Assembly (NCBI RefSeq): GCF_013149785.1
Contig: NZ_JABEZU010000001.1
Location: 186,001 to 250,000, forward strand
Length of the DNA stretch: 64,000 nucleotides
Direction: 5' to 3'
DNA from: Isoptericola halotolerans
GTDB lineage: Bacteria; Actinomycetota; Actinomycetes; Actinomycetales; Cellulomonadaceae
Shown: positions 24,780 to 32,924 of the stretch, in pieces
Numbering within the stretch: the first letter of the stretch is position 1
Layout: each line of letters starts with the position of its first letter
Program-made: the position numbers and the translations under genes
Notes under the pieces: model-generated
Seen by the model: only the letters and a program-made list of their open reading frames with translations
Told to the model about the DNA's origin: nothing
Databases searched by the model: none

Positions 24780-25400
24780 GTGCAGGTCCGGCCGACGACG
24801 CTCGACGGCGTGGTGGACCACGTCGTCGACCTGGTCCTGGCGCGACCCGGCGACCGGCCCGTGCGGCTGGTCGTGGACGGCCACCCGTCCACCCGGCCGG
24901 AGGTGCTCGCCGACGCGCTCGCCGAACCCCTGCGGACCGCAGGACGGCCCGTCGCCCGGGTCCGCGCACGCGACTTCTGGCGGGCGGCCTCGCTGCGCCT
25001 GGAACGCGGGCGCCGGGACCCCGACGCGCTGCTCGAGGACCGGGTCGACGTCGACGCGCTCAACCGGGAGGTCCTCACCTCCGTGGTGCGCCGGGGACGC
25101 TGGCTGCCCGCGCTGCGCGACCCGCGGACCGACCGGTCGACCCGGGCGGCCCCGGTCGACGCGCCACCCGGCACGGTCGTGGTGCTCGACGGCTCCCTCC
25201 TGCTGGGTCTACGCCTCGACGTCGACCTCACCGTGCACCTCGCGCTGCAGCCCGCCACCGAGACCCGGCGCACCGCCCTCGACGACGCCTGGACCCTCGT
25301 CGCGTACGGGCGGTACCGCCGTGAGGTCGCCCCCGGCCGCACCGCCGACGTCGTCGTCCGGTTCGACCACCCGGACCGCCCGGCGCTCGTCATCCGCTGA
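24780..25400 (+). CDS. Uridine-kinase-like protein with a degenerate P-loop
   Basis: A 206-residue protein that follows the layout of actinobacterial uridine kinase-like P-loop proteins: VRLVVDGHPSTRPEVLADAL near residue 30, RVRARDFWRAASLRLE, DPDALLEDRVDVDALNREV, VVVLDGSLLLG, and a C-terminal ending VVRFDHPDRPALVIR. The Walker A GxxxxGK[ST] is absent: the loop reads DGHPSTRPE, with no Lys-Ser/Thr. The Walker B-like strand and substrate region remain. It may be a non-catalytic or alternative phosphotransfer protein. It is divergent from the phosphonate importer. The GTG start at 24780 is tentative. Confidence 0.6.
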   Translation: MQVRPTTLDGVVDHVVDLVLARPGDRPVRLVVDGHPSTRPEVLADALAEPLRTAGRPVARVRARDFWRAASLRLERGRRDPDALLEDRVDVDALNREVLTSVVRRGRWLPALRDPRTDRSTRAAPVDAPPGTVVVLDGSLLLGLRLDVDLTVHLALQPATETRRTALDDAWTLVAYGRYRREVAPGRTADVVVRFDHPDRPALVIR

Positions 25401-25477
25401 CCGGACCGTGGCACGCACGAAACATCCGGGGTGGACAATGCCGGAAACGTCTCGCAGCTCGTCGGCAGGAGCCCGCC

Positions 25478-26875
25478 ATGATCGTCGCCCCGTTCGGACG
25501 GTTCACCGAGGGCCGCGTCCCCGACCCGGGCATCGCCGCCCTGTTCACCCGCGAGAACCGCTGGCAGGCCCGGCTCGACGTCGAGGCGGCCCTGGCGCTC
25601 GCCGAGGCGGACGCCGGCCTCATCCCCAAGGAGTCCGCCCGCGCCATCGCGCTGACCGCCCGCATCGAGAAGCTCGACATCAAGCGGGTCCTGGCCGCGA
25701 CGGCGGAGGCCAGCCACCCGTTGGTGCCGCTCATCGAGGAGTTCGCGCGCGCCGTCGGGTCCAAGCACGGCGGGTGGGTGCACTGGGGGGCGACCACCCA
25801 GAACATCACCCAGACCGCCGACGTGCTGGTCCTGCGGGACGCCCACCGGCTCCTGCTGCGACAGCTCTCGCGGGTGCTGCGCTCCGCGGCCGGGCTGGCG
25901 GAACGCTCTGCAGGGCTGCCGATGGCCGGGCGCACCCACTCCCAGCACGCGGTGCCGATCACCTTCGGCTTCAAGGTCGCCGTGTGGATCGACCAGCTCG
26001 TGGCGCACACCGAACGGCTGGAGCGTCTCGACGACCGGCTGTTCTGCGTCCTCATGGGTGGTGCTGCCGGGACCTTCGCCTCCTTCGGCGACGCCGGCCG
26101 CGTCATCGAGGCCGGGGTGGCTCACCGGCTCGGCCTGCACCCGATGCGCGTCCCGTCGCGGGCGATCAACGACGGGATCGTCGAGCTCGTGCTCGTCCTG
26201 GCCCAGCTCGCCGGCACGATCGGCAAGGTCGCCAAGGACGTCTACGCGCTCATGCAGCCCGAGTTCGCCGAGGCGTTCGAGCCGGTGCCCGAGGGCACCG
26301 TCGGCAGCTCGACCATGCCGCACAAGCGCAACCCGCAGCTCGCCCTCGACCTGCTCACCATGTCCGCCGAGCTGCGGGCGCTCGCGGCGCCGGCGCTGGA
26401 GTCGATGCTGCACGACCAGGAGGCCAACGGCGCGATGACCGCGTTGCTCGAGGACGTCGCGGCCTCGGCCGCCGTGCTGGCGGGGGACATGCTCGCCCGC
26501 CTCGAGGTGATCGTGGAGGGTCTCGTCCTCGATCCTGCTCGCATGCGCGACAACATCAGCCTGTCGGCGGGCATGATCGGCTCGGAGTCGCTGATGCTCG
26601 CCCTGGGGGAGAAGATCGGCCGGCAGAAGGCGCACGACGTCGTGTTCGAGGTGGCGCAGGCGACGGCGGGCGGCGACGTGCCGTTCGTCGAGAGGCTGCT
26701 CGACGAGCCCGTGGTCGCCGGGGCCTTCGACCGGGCCGAGCTGGGTGAGCTGATCGACCCGGCGGCCTACCTGGGCCTCAGCGCGCAGATCGCCGGGGAT
26801 CTGGCGGCCTGCGCGACGGCGACGGCCGACCGGCTGGACGCCGTGCCGCCGCGGGCACCGCTCATGACACGCTGA
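25478..26875 (+). CDS. Fumarase/aspartase superfamily lyase (adenylosuccinate lyase/CMLE-like)
   Basis: A 465-residue enzyme. The superfamily signature GSSTMPHKRNPQ is near residue 270, and GRTHSQHAVPITFGFK holds the catalytic His region. WVHWGATTQNITQT matches the substrate-binding loop. The overall layout resembles 3-carboxy-cis,cis-muconate cycloisomerase and adenylosuccinate lyase-like proteins, which cleave C-N or C-O bonds with fumarate release, or cyclise muconates. No protocatechuate genes are nearby, so the substrate is open. ATG 25478 is seven bases after AGGAG. Confidence 0.8.
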   Translation: MIVAPFGRFTEGRVPDPGIAALFTRENRWQARLDVEAALALAEADAGLIPKESARAIALTARIEKLDIKRVLAATAEASHPLVPLIEEFARAVGSKHGGWVHWGATTQNITQTADVLVLRDAHRLLLRQLSRVLRSAAGLAERSAGLPMAGRTHSQHAVPITFGFKVAVWIDQLVAHTERLERLDDRLFCVLMGGAAGTFASFGDAGRVIEAGVAHRLGLHPMRVPSRAINDGIVELVLVLAQLAGTIGKVAKDVYALMQPEFAEAFEPVPEGTVGSSTMPHKRNPQLALDLLTMSAELRALAAPALESMLHDQEANGAMTALLEDVAASAAVLAGDMLARLEVIVEGLVLDPARMRDNISLSAGMIGSESLMLALGEKIGRQKAHDVVFEVAQATAGGDVPFVERLLDEPVVAGAFDRAELGELIDPAAYLGLSAQIAGDLAACATATADRLDAVPPRAPLMTR

Positions 26876-26959
26876 GCCGTTGATGTTGCGCCGGGGCGTC
26901 CGTCACGCCAGAGTGGTGCAGGTCACAGGCGTCTGAGCGAGCAGGGGGCGGGGACACGG

Positions 26960-29077
26960 ATGGTGCGTGTCAGCGGGTGCACGGAGGCGACGAGCCTCCG
27001 CCGCTGGACGCTGCGCGCCGCCGGCGTCGCCCTGGGCACGGCCCTCACCGGGTTCCTCCTCGCGAGCGGCGCGGCCGCCGACGACGGCGAGGACCGTTCC
27101 GGGAGAGGGCTTCTGACCGGGGTGGTGAAGACCACCACCGAGAAGGTCACGGACCCGCTGCTGGACGGTGTCACCAAGACCGTCGAGAAGACCGTCGGGA
27201 CGGTGACGAAGCCTGTCTCCACGGCCGTGGAGAAGGCCACCGCGAAGCCCGAGGAGCCGGCAGTCGAAGAGCCTGCCTCGGAGCAGCCCGCAGCCGACGA
27301 GCCCGCACCCACCGAGCCGCCGGCCGAGAAGCCCGCGGCGAAGGCGTCCTCGACGGACGACCCGGCCCCGCGCGAGAACGAGGAGGGCTCCGGCGAGGAG
27401 GCCCGGCCCGCCGCTGCGGAGGAACCGGCTGCGGAGTCCGCGTCGGCGGACGCGCCGGGTCCCGAGAACCAGCAGGCGGACCCCGAGGAACCACAGTCCG
27501 AGCGACCCGCCGAGGCCGAGGCGCCGGAGGACGAGCCGACCGGGGAGCCCGAGAAGACCGACACGGTCGGCGGTTCCGCGGACGAGCCGGTCGAGGACGC
27601 TGCCGGGCAGGACTCCGAGGAAGCGGCCGACGAGGCTCGGGCCGACACGCAGCCCGACGAGGCTCCCGCACCGGACGTGGCGGCGTCCGAGTCCGAGGCC
27701 GGGGCCGCTGACGAGCCCATGGTGGACCCCGCCACCGGCGCGCCCGAGGAGGAGGCGGAGAGCGACGAGCGTCCGAGCGGCCCGGTGCTGGGTCTGCTGG
27801 ACACGGTGACCGGCGACGTCCTCCTCCCGGTCACCAGCTCCGTCGGTGGTGTGCTCGAGGCGGTCCTCAGTCCCGTGACCGGCCGGCCGGAGCGTGTCGA
27901 GGACGACCTGCCCGACGAGACGCCGCCGGACGGCCAGCCCGCCGACCCGGCCGAGATCCCCACCGAGAGCGTGACTGACGGCCCGGTCGAGGGTGTGCTC
28001 GACGGCGTGGTCCGACCGGTGACGGACGGGCTGCGACCCGTGACCGATGCCGCCGGGAACGTCGTCGGAAGCGTCACCGGCCCGGTGCTCGAACCGGTCG
28101 CGCCCGTGACAGAGGCTGTCGGGGACGTCCTGCGGCCCGTCACCGAGGCGCTGTCCCCGGTGCTCGCGCCCGTCGGCTCGCTGGTGGGCTCCGTGACCAC
28201 GACGCTCGCGCCGGTCGTCGACCCGGTCGCCGCCGTCGTCGAACCCGTCCTGGAGCCGGTCCGCGCGGTCACGGACCCCGTGGTCGGGAGCCTGACGCCC
28301 GTCGTCGACCTCGTCCAGCCCGTGCTGGACCCGGTCGTCCGCCCGGTCGTGGGCCTGGTCGAGCCCGTGCTGTCGCCGGTCACCGATGCCCTCGCTCCGG
28401 TGCTGTCGCCGGTCGTCGAGCTGGTCGACCCGGTCCTGCGCCCGGTGATCGACGTCGTCGACCCGGTGGTGGGCCCCGTGCTCGGACCCGTCGTGGACGA
28501 GCTCGTGCCGCCGTCGCTCGACCTGCCGATCGGTGGCACGGAGGACGTGCCGGGCACGATCCCGCCCGCTGCGCCGGCCCCGCCGGTTGCGATGCCGGTG
28601 GTCACGACCCCGGGCACCGCGACCCCGGGCTCCGCGAGCACCGGGACGCCGGACACGGCCGCCGCCCCCTCCGCGCCGACGACGGCAGCAGCGGCCGCGG
28701 ACGCGCGTCCCGAGAACGACGACGCGCCACCCGCGCGCGCCGCCGTCGCCAGCCCGCCGGTCACGGCCGCGGTCAGCGTCCCGAGCGCAGTCGCCGGCTC
28801 CGGGTCGGCCGAGCCCTCGGTCCTGGACCAGGGCGCCGATGTCTCGTCCGAGGTGGCTGTCTCCAGCACGAGCGGCCCGACCGGCGCCCCCGCTGCGCTC
28901 ACCGCCGTCGGCGGGTTCTCCTCCAGCTCCGCGCGTGGAGGTGCGAGCAGCGGTGACGTCGCCGCCCAGCTCGCCGCCGCGTCGCGCGCCGGCAGCAACC
29001 ACTGGCTGCTGCCGGCCCCCGAAGCGTGCGCACCGCTGCCGGTGCCCGACTTCGACATCCCTGTCTCTCCTGCCTGA
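26960..29077 (+). CDS. Secreted low-complexity protein with an 11-residue PV repeat
   Basis: A 705-residue protein of unknown function. A signal peptide (about residues 10-42, RRWTLRAAGVALGTALTGFLLASGAAA shown here only as its basic start RRWTLR and its end LLASGAAA) leads to a short Val/Thr/Lys segment, an acidic E/P/A-rich region (about 90-270), then about 29 PV motifs (about 274-520). In that part PV pairs are spaced alternately by 4 and 7 residues, as in VEPVLSPVTDALAPV, giving an 11-residue period. A Thr/Ala/Pro-rich linker and a conserved-looking tail (NHWLLPAPEACAPLPVP) follow. No sortase signal or membrane anchor is seen. The long open frames on the other strand are composition artefacts. 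Confidence 0.75.
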   Translation: MVRVSGCTEATSLRRWTLRAAGVALGTALTGFLLASGAAADDGEDRSGRGLLTGVVKTTTEKVTDPLLDGVTKTVEKTVGTVTKPVSTAVEKATAKPEEPAVEEPASEQPAADEPAPTEPPAEKPAAKASSTDDPAPRENEEGSGEEARPAAAEEPAAESASADAPGPENQQADPEEPQSERPAEAEAPEDEPTGEPEKTDTVGGSADEPVEDAAGQDSEEAADEARADTQPDEAPAPDVAASESEAGAADEPMVDPATGAPEEEAESDERPSGPVLGLLDTVTGDVLLPVTSSVGGVLEAVLSPVTGRPERVEDDLPDETPPDGQPADPAEIPTESVTDGPVEGVLDGVVRPVTDGLRPVTDAAGNVVGSVTGPVLEPVAPVTEAVGDVLRPVTEALSPVLAPVGSLVGSVTTTLAPVVDPVAAVVEPVLEPVRAVTDPVVGSLTPVVDLVQPVLDPVVRPVVGLVEPVLSPVTDALAPVLSPVVELVDPVLRPVIDVVDPVVGPVLGPVVDELVPPSLDLPIGGTEDVPGTIPPAAPAPPVAMPVVTTPGTATPGSASTGTPDTAAAPSAPTTAAAAADARPENDDAPPARAAVASPPVTAAVSVPSAVAGSGSAEPSVLDQGADVSSEVAVSSTSGPTGAPAALTAVGGFSSSSARGGASSGDVAAQLAAASRAGSNHWLLPAPEACAPLPVPDFDIPVSPA

Positions 29078-29157
29078 CGTGGCCGCGTCGCGCCTCTGAG
29101 CGCGTCACGCCGCGGGTGGCCTCTGCCATCTGCTCCCACGTCATGGCAGGAGAACTC

Positions 29158-29259
29158 ATGCGTACGAACGTGCGACGAGCACTGCGCCCAGCCCTCGTCA
29201 CGGGCGCCCCGCGAGTGACCTCACCGCGCCGCACCACGGCTGACCCGATCTACCGCTGA
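29158..29259 (+). CDS. Candidate 33-residue basic peptide
   Basis: A small frame starts at ATG 29158, five bases after a perfect AGGAG (29148-29152), and ends at TGA 29259. It begins MRTNVRRALRPALVTG and contains eight Arg residues and no hydrophobic segment. An in-frame ATG at 29143 would give 38 residues but lacks a ribosome-binding site. It lies 80 bases after the PV-repeat gene on the same strand. I do not recognise the peptide. The good ribosome-binding site is the main support. Confidence 0.4.
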   Translation: MRTNVRRALRPALVTGAPRVTSPRRTTADPIYR

Positions 29260-29341
29260 GGCGGTGCGGTCGTGGGGCGTCGCAGGGGGACGGCCCACGA
29301 CTGCGCTGCTCGCGGTCGGCAGGACCGGGAGCCCACGAGGC

Positions 29342-29363
29342 CGGGAGTCGGTGACGACTCCCG
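29342..29363. terminator. Short hairpin between the 33-residue frame and arsR
   Basis: A perfect 9-bp stem CGGGAGTCG with loop GTGA lies 82 bases after the small frame. It may end rightward transcripts from the PV-repeat gene and leftward transcripts from arsR. The rest of the 29260-29497 stretch shows only GC-rich sequence without a clear gene. Confidence 0.45.
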
Positions 29364-29497
29364 CCCCGTGCCCGGTCCGCTCGGGAGCGCGCGTCGACAC
29401 GAGGTACGGGCGGGGGCCCGTGCAGTGGGGATGCGCCCTTCCGAGGGAGAGCCCGCACCCGCGCGGTGCAGGGCTCCCACAGGTGGGTGCGGTCCGA

Positions 29498-29839
29498 TCA
29501 GACGAGGGCGCGCAGGTCGCCGGTGAGGTGGTCGATCGCGCCGGGAAGGAGGGCGTAGTAGGACCAGCGGCCTCGCTGGCTGCGGGTGAGCAGCCCGGCG
29601 TCGACGAGGATCTTCAGGTGGTGGCTGACGGTGGGCTGGCTGAGGCCCACGGGTGCGGTGAGGTCGCAGACGCAGGCCTCGCCGTCGGGGGAGGTCGCGA
29701 CCGTGGACAGCAGCATGACGCGGGTCGGGTCGCCCAGCGCCTTGAAGATCCGCGCGAGCCGCTGCGCCTCGGTGGCGTCGACGGCGGCACGCAGGGGCGT
29801 GCAGCACGTCTCGGTCGCGAGGGGCAGGGTGTCCGTCAT
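29498..29839 (-). CDS. arsR: ArsR/SmtB arsenic-type repressor
   Basis: A 113-residue winged-helix repressor. The HTH is LTAPVGLSQPTVSHHLKILVDAGLL in helices 4-5 region. Cys56 and Cys58 in EACVCDL form the CxC site at the DNA-binding helix known from arsenite-sensing ArsR proteins, and Cys12-Cys13 near the N-terminus could be the third ligand. ATG 29839 gives a protein of usual length. It is divergent from the ArsO-like flavoprotein, and two operator-like repeats lie in the 77-base gap. Confidence 0.88.
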   Translation of the reverse strand: MTDTLPLATETCCTPLRAAVDATEAQRLARIFKALGDPTRVMLLSTVATSPDGEACVCDLTAPVGLSQPTVSHHLKILVDAGLLTRSQRGRWSYYALLPGAIDHLTGDLRALV

Positions 29840-29857
29840 CCCTCCATCTTGCCACGC

Positions 29858-29905
29858 ATCGAAGTTTGTGGATACGTTGGCACCGACACATTGAAGTTCG
29901 TCGAT
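29858..29905. promoter_or_regulatory. Two 16-bp ArsR-type operator repeats
   Basis: ATCGAAGTTTGTGGAT (29858-29873) and ATTGAAGTTCGTCGAT (29890-29905) are direct repeats of one another 32 bases apart, about three helical turns. Each is also an imperfect inverted repeat of the form ATYGA-N6-TSGAT. They lie between arsR and the ArsO-like gene. The same form recurs in front of acr3, upstream of the second arsR and upstream of pstS. Confidence 0.7.
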
Positions 29906-29916
29906 GAGGAGTGGGC

Positions 29917-31320
29917 ATGACGACGACGGAGCACCCGGTCGTGGTGATCGGCGCAGGTCCCGTGGGCCTGGCGGCGGCGGCACACCTGCTGGAGCGAGGG
30001 CTCGAACCTCTCGTCCTCGAGGCCGGCAGCGGCCCGGGAGCAGCCGTCGCCGACTGGGGCCACGTGCGGTTGTTCTCCCCGTGGCGCTACTGCATCGATG
30101 CTGCCGCCCGCCGTCTCCTCGAGGCGGACGGCACCTGGGGTGCCCCGGACCTCGACGCGCTGCCGACCGGGGCGGACCTCGTGCGTGACTACCTCGTGCC
30201 GCTGTCGGCGGCGCCGGCCCTGCGCGAGCGGGTCCGCTACGGCACCCGGGTCTCCGCCGTCGCCCGCGACGGTGCGGACCGCACCCGCTCCCTCGGGCGC
30301 GAGCGCCGCCCGTGGCTCGTGCGGGCCGAGTCCGGCGGCGAGACCCGTGACCTCCGCGCGGCCGCCGTCATCGACGCCTCGGGCACCTACGGCCAGCCGA
30401 ACCCGATGGGTGCCAGCGGCCTGCCCGCGATCGGTGAGGACGCGGCGGCGCCGTTCCTCGCCGGCCCCCTGCCCGACGTCCTGGGCCGTGACCGTGACCG
30501 GTTCGCGGGTCGCCGCACGCTCGTGGTCGGGATGGGCCACTCGGCCGCCAACACGCTGCTCGCCCTCACCCGTCTCGCCGAGGAGGAGCCTGGCACCGAG
30601 ATCGTCTGGGCCATCCGCGGAGGCTCGCCCCGTCGGCTCTTCGGTGGCGGTACCGACGACGAGCTGCCGGCCCGCGGCCTGCTGGGCACCCGCCTGCGGG
30701 ACGCGGTCGAGGCCGGTCGCCTCGAGCTGTGGACACGCGTCGGGATCGACCGCCTCGACGCGGTCGACGGCGGCGTGCGGGTCTCCGGGACCGGGCGGGC
30801 GCCCGGCGCGCGGGCCGAAGGGTCGTTCGACGCCGTCGTCGACGTCGTGTCGGCCGCCACCGGCTTCCGGCCGGACCTGGCCATGCTGCGCGAGGTGCGC
30901 CTCGACCTCGACGAGGTGGTGGAGGCCCCGGCGCGGCTGGCACCGCTCATCGACCCGAACCTGCACTCCTGCGGCACCGTCGAGCCGCACGGCGAGGGTG
31001 TCCTGGCGCACCCGGACGAGGGCTTCTACCTGGTCGGCATGAAGTCCTACGGCCGTGCCCCGACGTTCCTCCTCGCCACGGGCTACGAGCAGGTGCGGTC
31101 CGTGGCCGCCGCGCTGGCCGGCGACCGTGCGGCGGCCGACGCCGTCGAGCTGGAGCTGCCGGAGACCGGGGTGTGCTCGACCGACCTGGCCGACGAGGGC
31201 GGGGCCTGCTGCGGGGGACCCGCCGAGCCGCAGCTCGTCACCCTGGGGGTCGGCGCGCCGACGGGGGCGCCGGTCGGGTTCGCCACCGGCGTCCTGCACG
31301 GGCGCTCGGGGGACGACTGA
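29917..31320 (+). CDS. ArsO-like flavoprotein monooxygenase
   Basis: A 467-residue FAD/NAD(P) protein. VVVIGAGPVGLAAAAHL is at residues 10-26, WGHVRLFSPWRY follows, and a second dinucleotide motif TLVVGMGHSAANTLLAL lies near 205. The late SAATGFRPDL motif is typical. This set matches the arsenic-linked flavin-binding monooxygenases called ArsO, whose reaction is not firmly known. A Cys-rich tail (CSTDLADEGGACCGG, near residue 430) could bind arsenic. ATG 29917 is five bases after GAGGAG; the GTG at 29911 overlaps that site. It is divergent from arsR and probably arsenic-inducible. Confidence 0.78.
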   Translation: MTTTEHPVVVIGAGPVGLAAAAHLLERGLEPLVLEAGSGPGAAVADWGHVRLFSPWRYCIDAAARRLLEADGTWGAPDLDALPTGADLVRDYLVPLSAAPALRERVRYGTRVSAVARDGADRTRSLGRERRPWLVRAESGGETRDLRAAAVIDASGTYGQPNPMGASGLPAIGEDAAAPFLAGPLPDVLGRDRDRFAGRRTLVVGMGHSAANTLLALTRLAEEEPGTEIVWAIRGGSPRRLFGGGTDDELPARGLLGTRLRDAVEAGRLELWTRVGIDRLDAVDGGVRVSGTGRAPGARAEGSFDAVVDVVSAATGFRPDLAMLREVRLDLDEVVEAPARLAPLIDPNLHSCGTVEPHGEGVLAHPDEGFYLVGMKSYGRAPTFLLATGYEQVRSVAAALAGDRAAADAVELELPETGVCSTDLADEGGACCGGPAEPQLVTLGVGAPTGAPVGFATGVLHGRSGDD

Positions 31321-31376
31321 GGCCGACGCCGTCGGGCGCCCGTGCAGGGCTCGGGCAGCGGTGCCACGATGACGGC

Positions 31377-31703
31377 ATGGCACATCCGACCGGCTCCCGG
31401 TCCGTGCGGCGATGGACGACGGTGGCGCTCGGCGTCGCCGTCGTCCTCGTGCTGTCGGCCTGTGCGGCCGGGCCCAACCCGGGCCTCGACACGGCCCCCG
31501 CCGGCCTGTCGCAGCCGGCAGGATTCTGGCTCGGGCTCTGGCAGGGGATGATCCTGCCCGTCACCTTCGTGGTCTCGCTGTTCACCGACGCGGTCTCGGT
31601 GTACGAGGTGCGCAACAGCGGCAACTGGTACGACGTCGGCTACGTGCTCGGGATCTCCTTCGTCTTCGGAGGGCCGCTCGGCGCGAGCCGGGCTCGTCGC
31701 TGA
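31377..31703 (+). CDS. Small lipoprotein with one membrane helix
   Basis: A 108-residue protein. The signal peptide ends in the lipobox VLSACAA near residue 28. A hydrophobic region (FWLGLWQGMILPVTFVVSLF, about 50-70) and a second one near the C-terminus (VGYVLGISFVFGG) suggest membrane association. Similar small lipoproteins with VSVYEVRNSGNWYDVGYVLG are widespread in actinobacteria as uncharacterised proteins. It follows the ArsO-like gene by 56 bases and precedes the pst promoter region. No function is known. Confidence 0.65.
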   Translation: MAHPTGSRSVRRWTTVALGVAVVLVLSACAAGPNPGLDTAPAGLSQPAGFWLGLWQGMILPVTFVVSLFTDAVSVYEVRNSGNWYDVGYVLGISFVFGGPLGASRARR

Positions 31704-31716
31704 CCCCCGCCCTTCG

Positions 31717-31732
31717 ATAGATCGTGATCGAT
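31717..31732. promoter_or_regulatory. Possible ArsR-type site upstream of pstS
   Basis: ATAGATCGTGATCGAT fits the form ATYGA-N6-TCGAT seen at the arsR and acr3 promoters, with one mismatch in the first arm. It lies 24 bases upstream of the PHO box. The motif is short, so a chance match cannot be excluded. Confidence 0.35.
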
Positions 31733-31755
31733 TGGTCATGCTGCCGCGGGGTCGC

Positions 31756-31788
31756 GTTCACCCGTCGTTCACATAGACCGCGTTCTAT
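31756..31788 (+). promoter_or_regulatory. PHO box (11-bp direct repeats) of the pst operon
   Basis: GTTCACCCGTC (31756-31766) and GTTCACATAGA (31767-31777) are adjacent 11-base direct repeats starting with GTTCAC. A weaker third unit (GTTCTAT) follows at 31782. This is the form of the PhoP-binding PHO box known from streptomycetes and other actinobacteria, and it sits 63 bases or more before pstS. It predicts induction by phosphate starvation through PhoR-PhoP, which are not in the window. Confidence 0.8.
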
Positions 31789-31850
31789 CGATCTCGTCCG
31801 ACAGGAAACCGGGCGGGTCGAGTCCCGCCCCAGCAGACGGGATCACTGAC

Positions 31851-32837
31851 GTGCTCAAGAACCACAAGCGTGCCGCCGCCATCATCGGCGCGGCCGGCCT
31901 GGCGCTCTCGCTCGCCGCCTGCGGCGGGTCCGACACACCTGGTGACGAGACCGAGAACGGCACCGGAGCCGACGAGAGCGGCGAGACGCTGTCCGGCTCG
32001 GTCGTCATCGACGGTTCCTCGACCGTGGCGCCCAACACCGAGGTGGCTGCCGAGCTGTTCGGCGAGGAGCACCCCGACGTGCGCGTGTCGGTCGGTGTCT
32101 CCGGCACCGGCGGCGGTTTCGAGAAGTTCTGCAACGGCGAGACCGACATCTCCGAGGCCTCCCGTCCGATCAAGGACGAGGAGGCCGCGACGTGCGAGGA
32201 GAACGGCATCTCCTACGCCCAGCTCGGCATCGCCAACGACGGCCTCGCCGTCGCGGTCAACCCGGAGAACGATTGGGCGCAGTGCCTGTCGATCGAGGAG
32301 ATCAGCTCGATGTGGCGGCCCGACGCCCCGGTCGACTCCTGGGCCGACGTGCGGGACGGGTTCCCCGACGAGCCTGTCACGCTGTTCGGTCCCGGCTCCG
32401 ACTCCGGCACGTTCGACTTCTTCACCGAGGAGGTCAACGGCGAGAGCGGTGCCATCCGTGCCGACTACAACGACATCGGTGAGGACGACTTCGGTGCCGT
32501 CCAGGGTGTCGCCGGCGCGACCGGCGCGACGGCCTTCATCCCCCTCTCCTTCGTCGAGGAGTCCGCCGACATGGTCCAGCCGGTCGAGATCGTCAACGAC
32601 GCCGGTGACTGCATCGCTCCGTCGCTCGATACCGTCATGGACGGGTCCTACAACCCGCTCGGCCGTCAGCTCTACGTCTACCCGAGCGACGCCGGCCTCG
32701 AGAAGCCCGAGGTCGTCGAGTTCGTGGAGTTCTACATCCTGAACCAGGCCCAGATCGCCGAGGAGGCGGGCTTCATCCCGCTGAACTCCGACCAGGAGCA
32801 GGTCGCGAACGACGCGCTGGCCGAGCTGGTCGGCTGA
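31851..32837 (+). CDS. pstS: Phosphate ABC transporter binding lipoprotein PstS
   Basis: A 328-residue high-affinity phosphate-binding protein. The GTG start gives a signal peptide with lipobox LSLAACGG near residue 25. The phosphate site signatures are present: [12 protein letters not shown] near residue 53, [21 protein letters not shown], and [15 protein letters not shown]. Arsenate is a known poor competitor of PstS ligands. It is the first gene of pstSCAB, followed after 87 bases by pstC, and is controlled by the PHO box upstream. Confidence 0.95.
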   Translation: MLKNHKRAAAIIGAAGLALSLAACGGSDTPGDETENGTGADESGETLSGSVVIDGSSTVAPNTEVAAELFGEEHPDVRVSVGVSGTGGGFEKFCNGETDISEASRPIKDEEAATCEENGISYAQLGIANDGLAVAVNPENDWAQCLSIEEISSMWRPDAPVDSWADVRDGFPDEPVTLFGPGSDSGTFDFFTEEVNGESGAIRADYNDIGEDDFGAVQGVAGATGATAFIPLSFVEESADMVQPVEIVNDAGDCIAPSLDTVMDGSYNPLGRQLYVYPSDAGLEKPEVVEFVEFYILNQAQIAEEAGFIPLNSDQEQVANDALAELVG

Positions 32838-32924
32838 CCCGGGTCCCCGGCCCGGCGCCGCACGCCGGGCCGGGGCGCCACCGCACCGCCCTTCGTCGAC
32901 CCGCAGCAGGAAGTGCAGGCGTCC

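Noticed and set aside
26923-29139. Long minus-strand frame with TGS/TTG-like repeats opposite the PV-repeat gene
   Set aside because: The plus frame has a signal peptide and a coherent domain layout; the minus frame's repeats are the complement of the PV-coding repeats.
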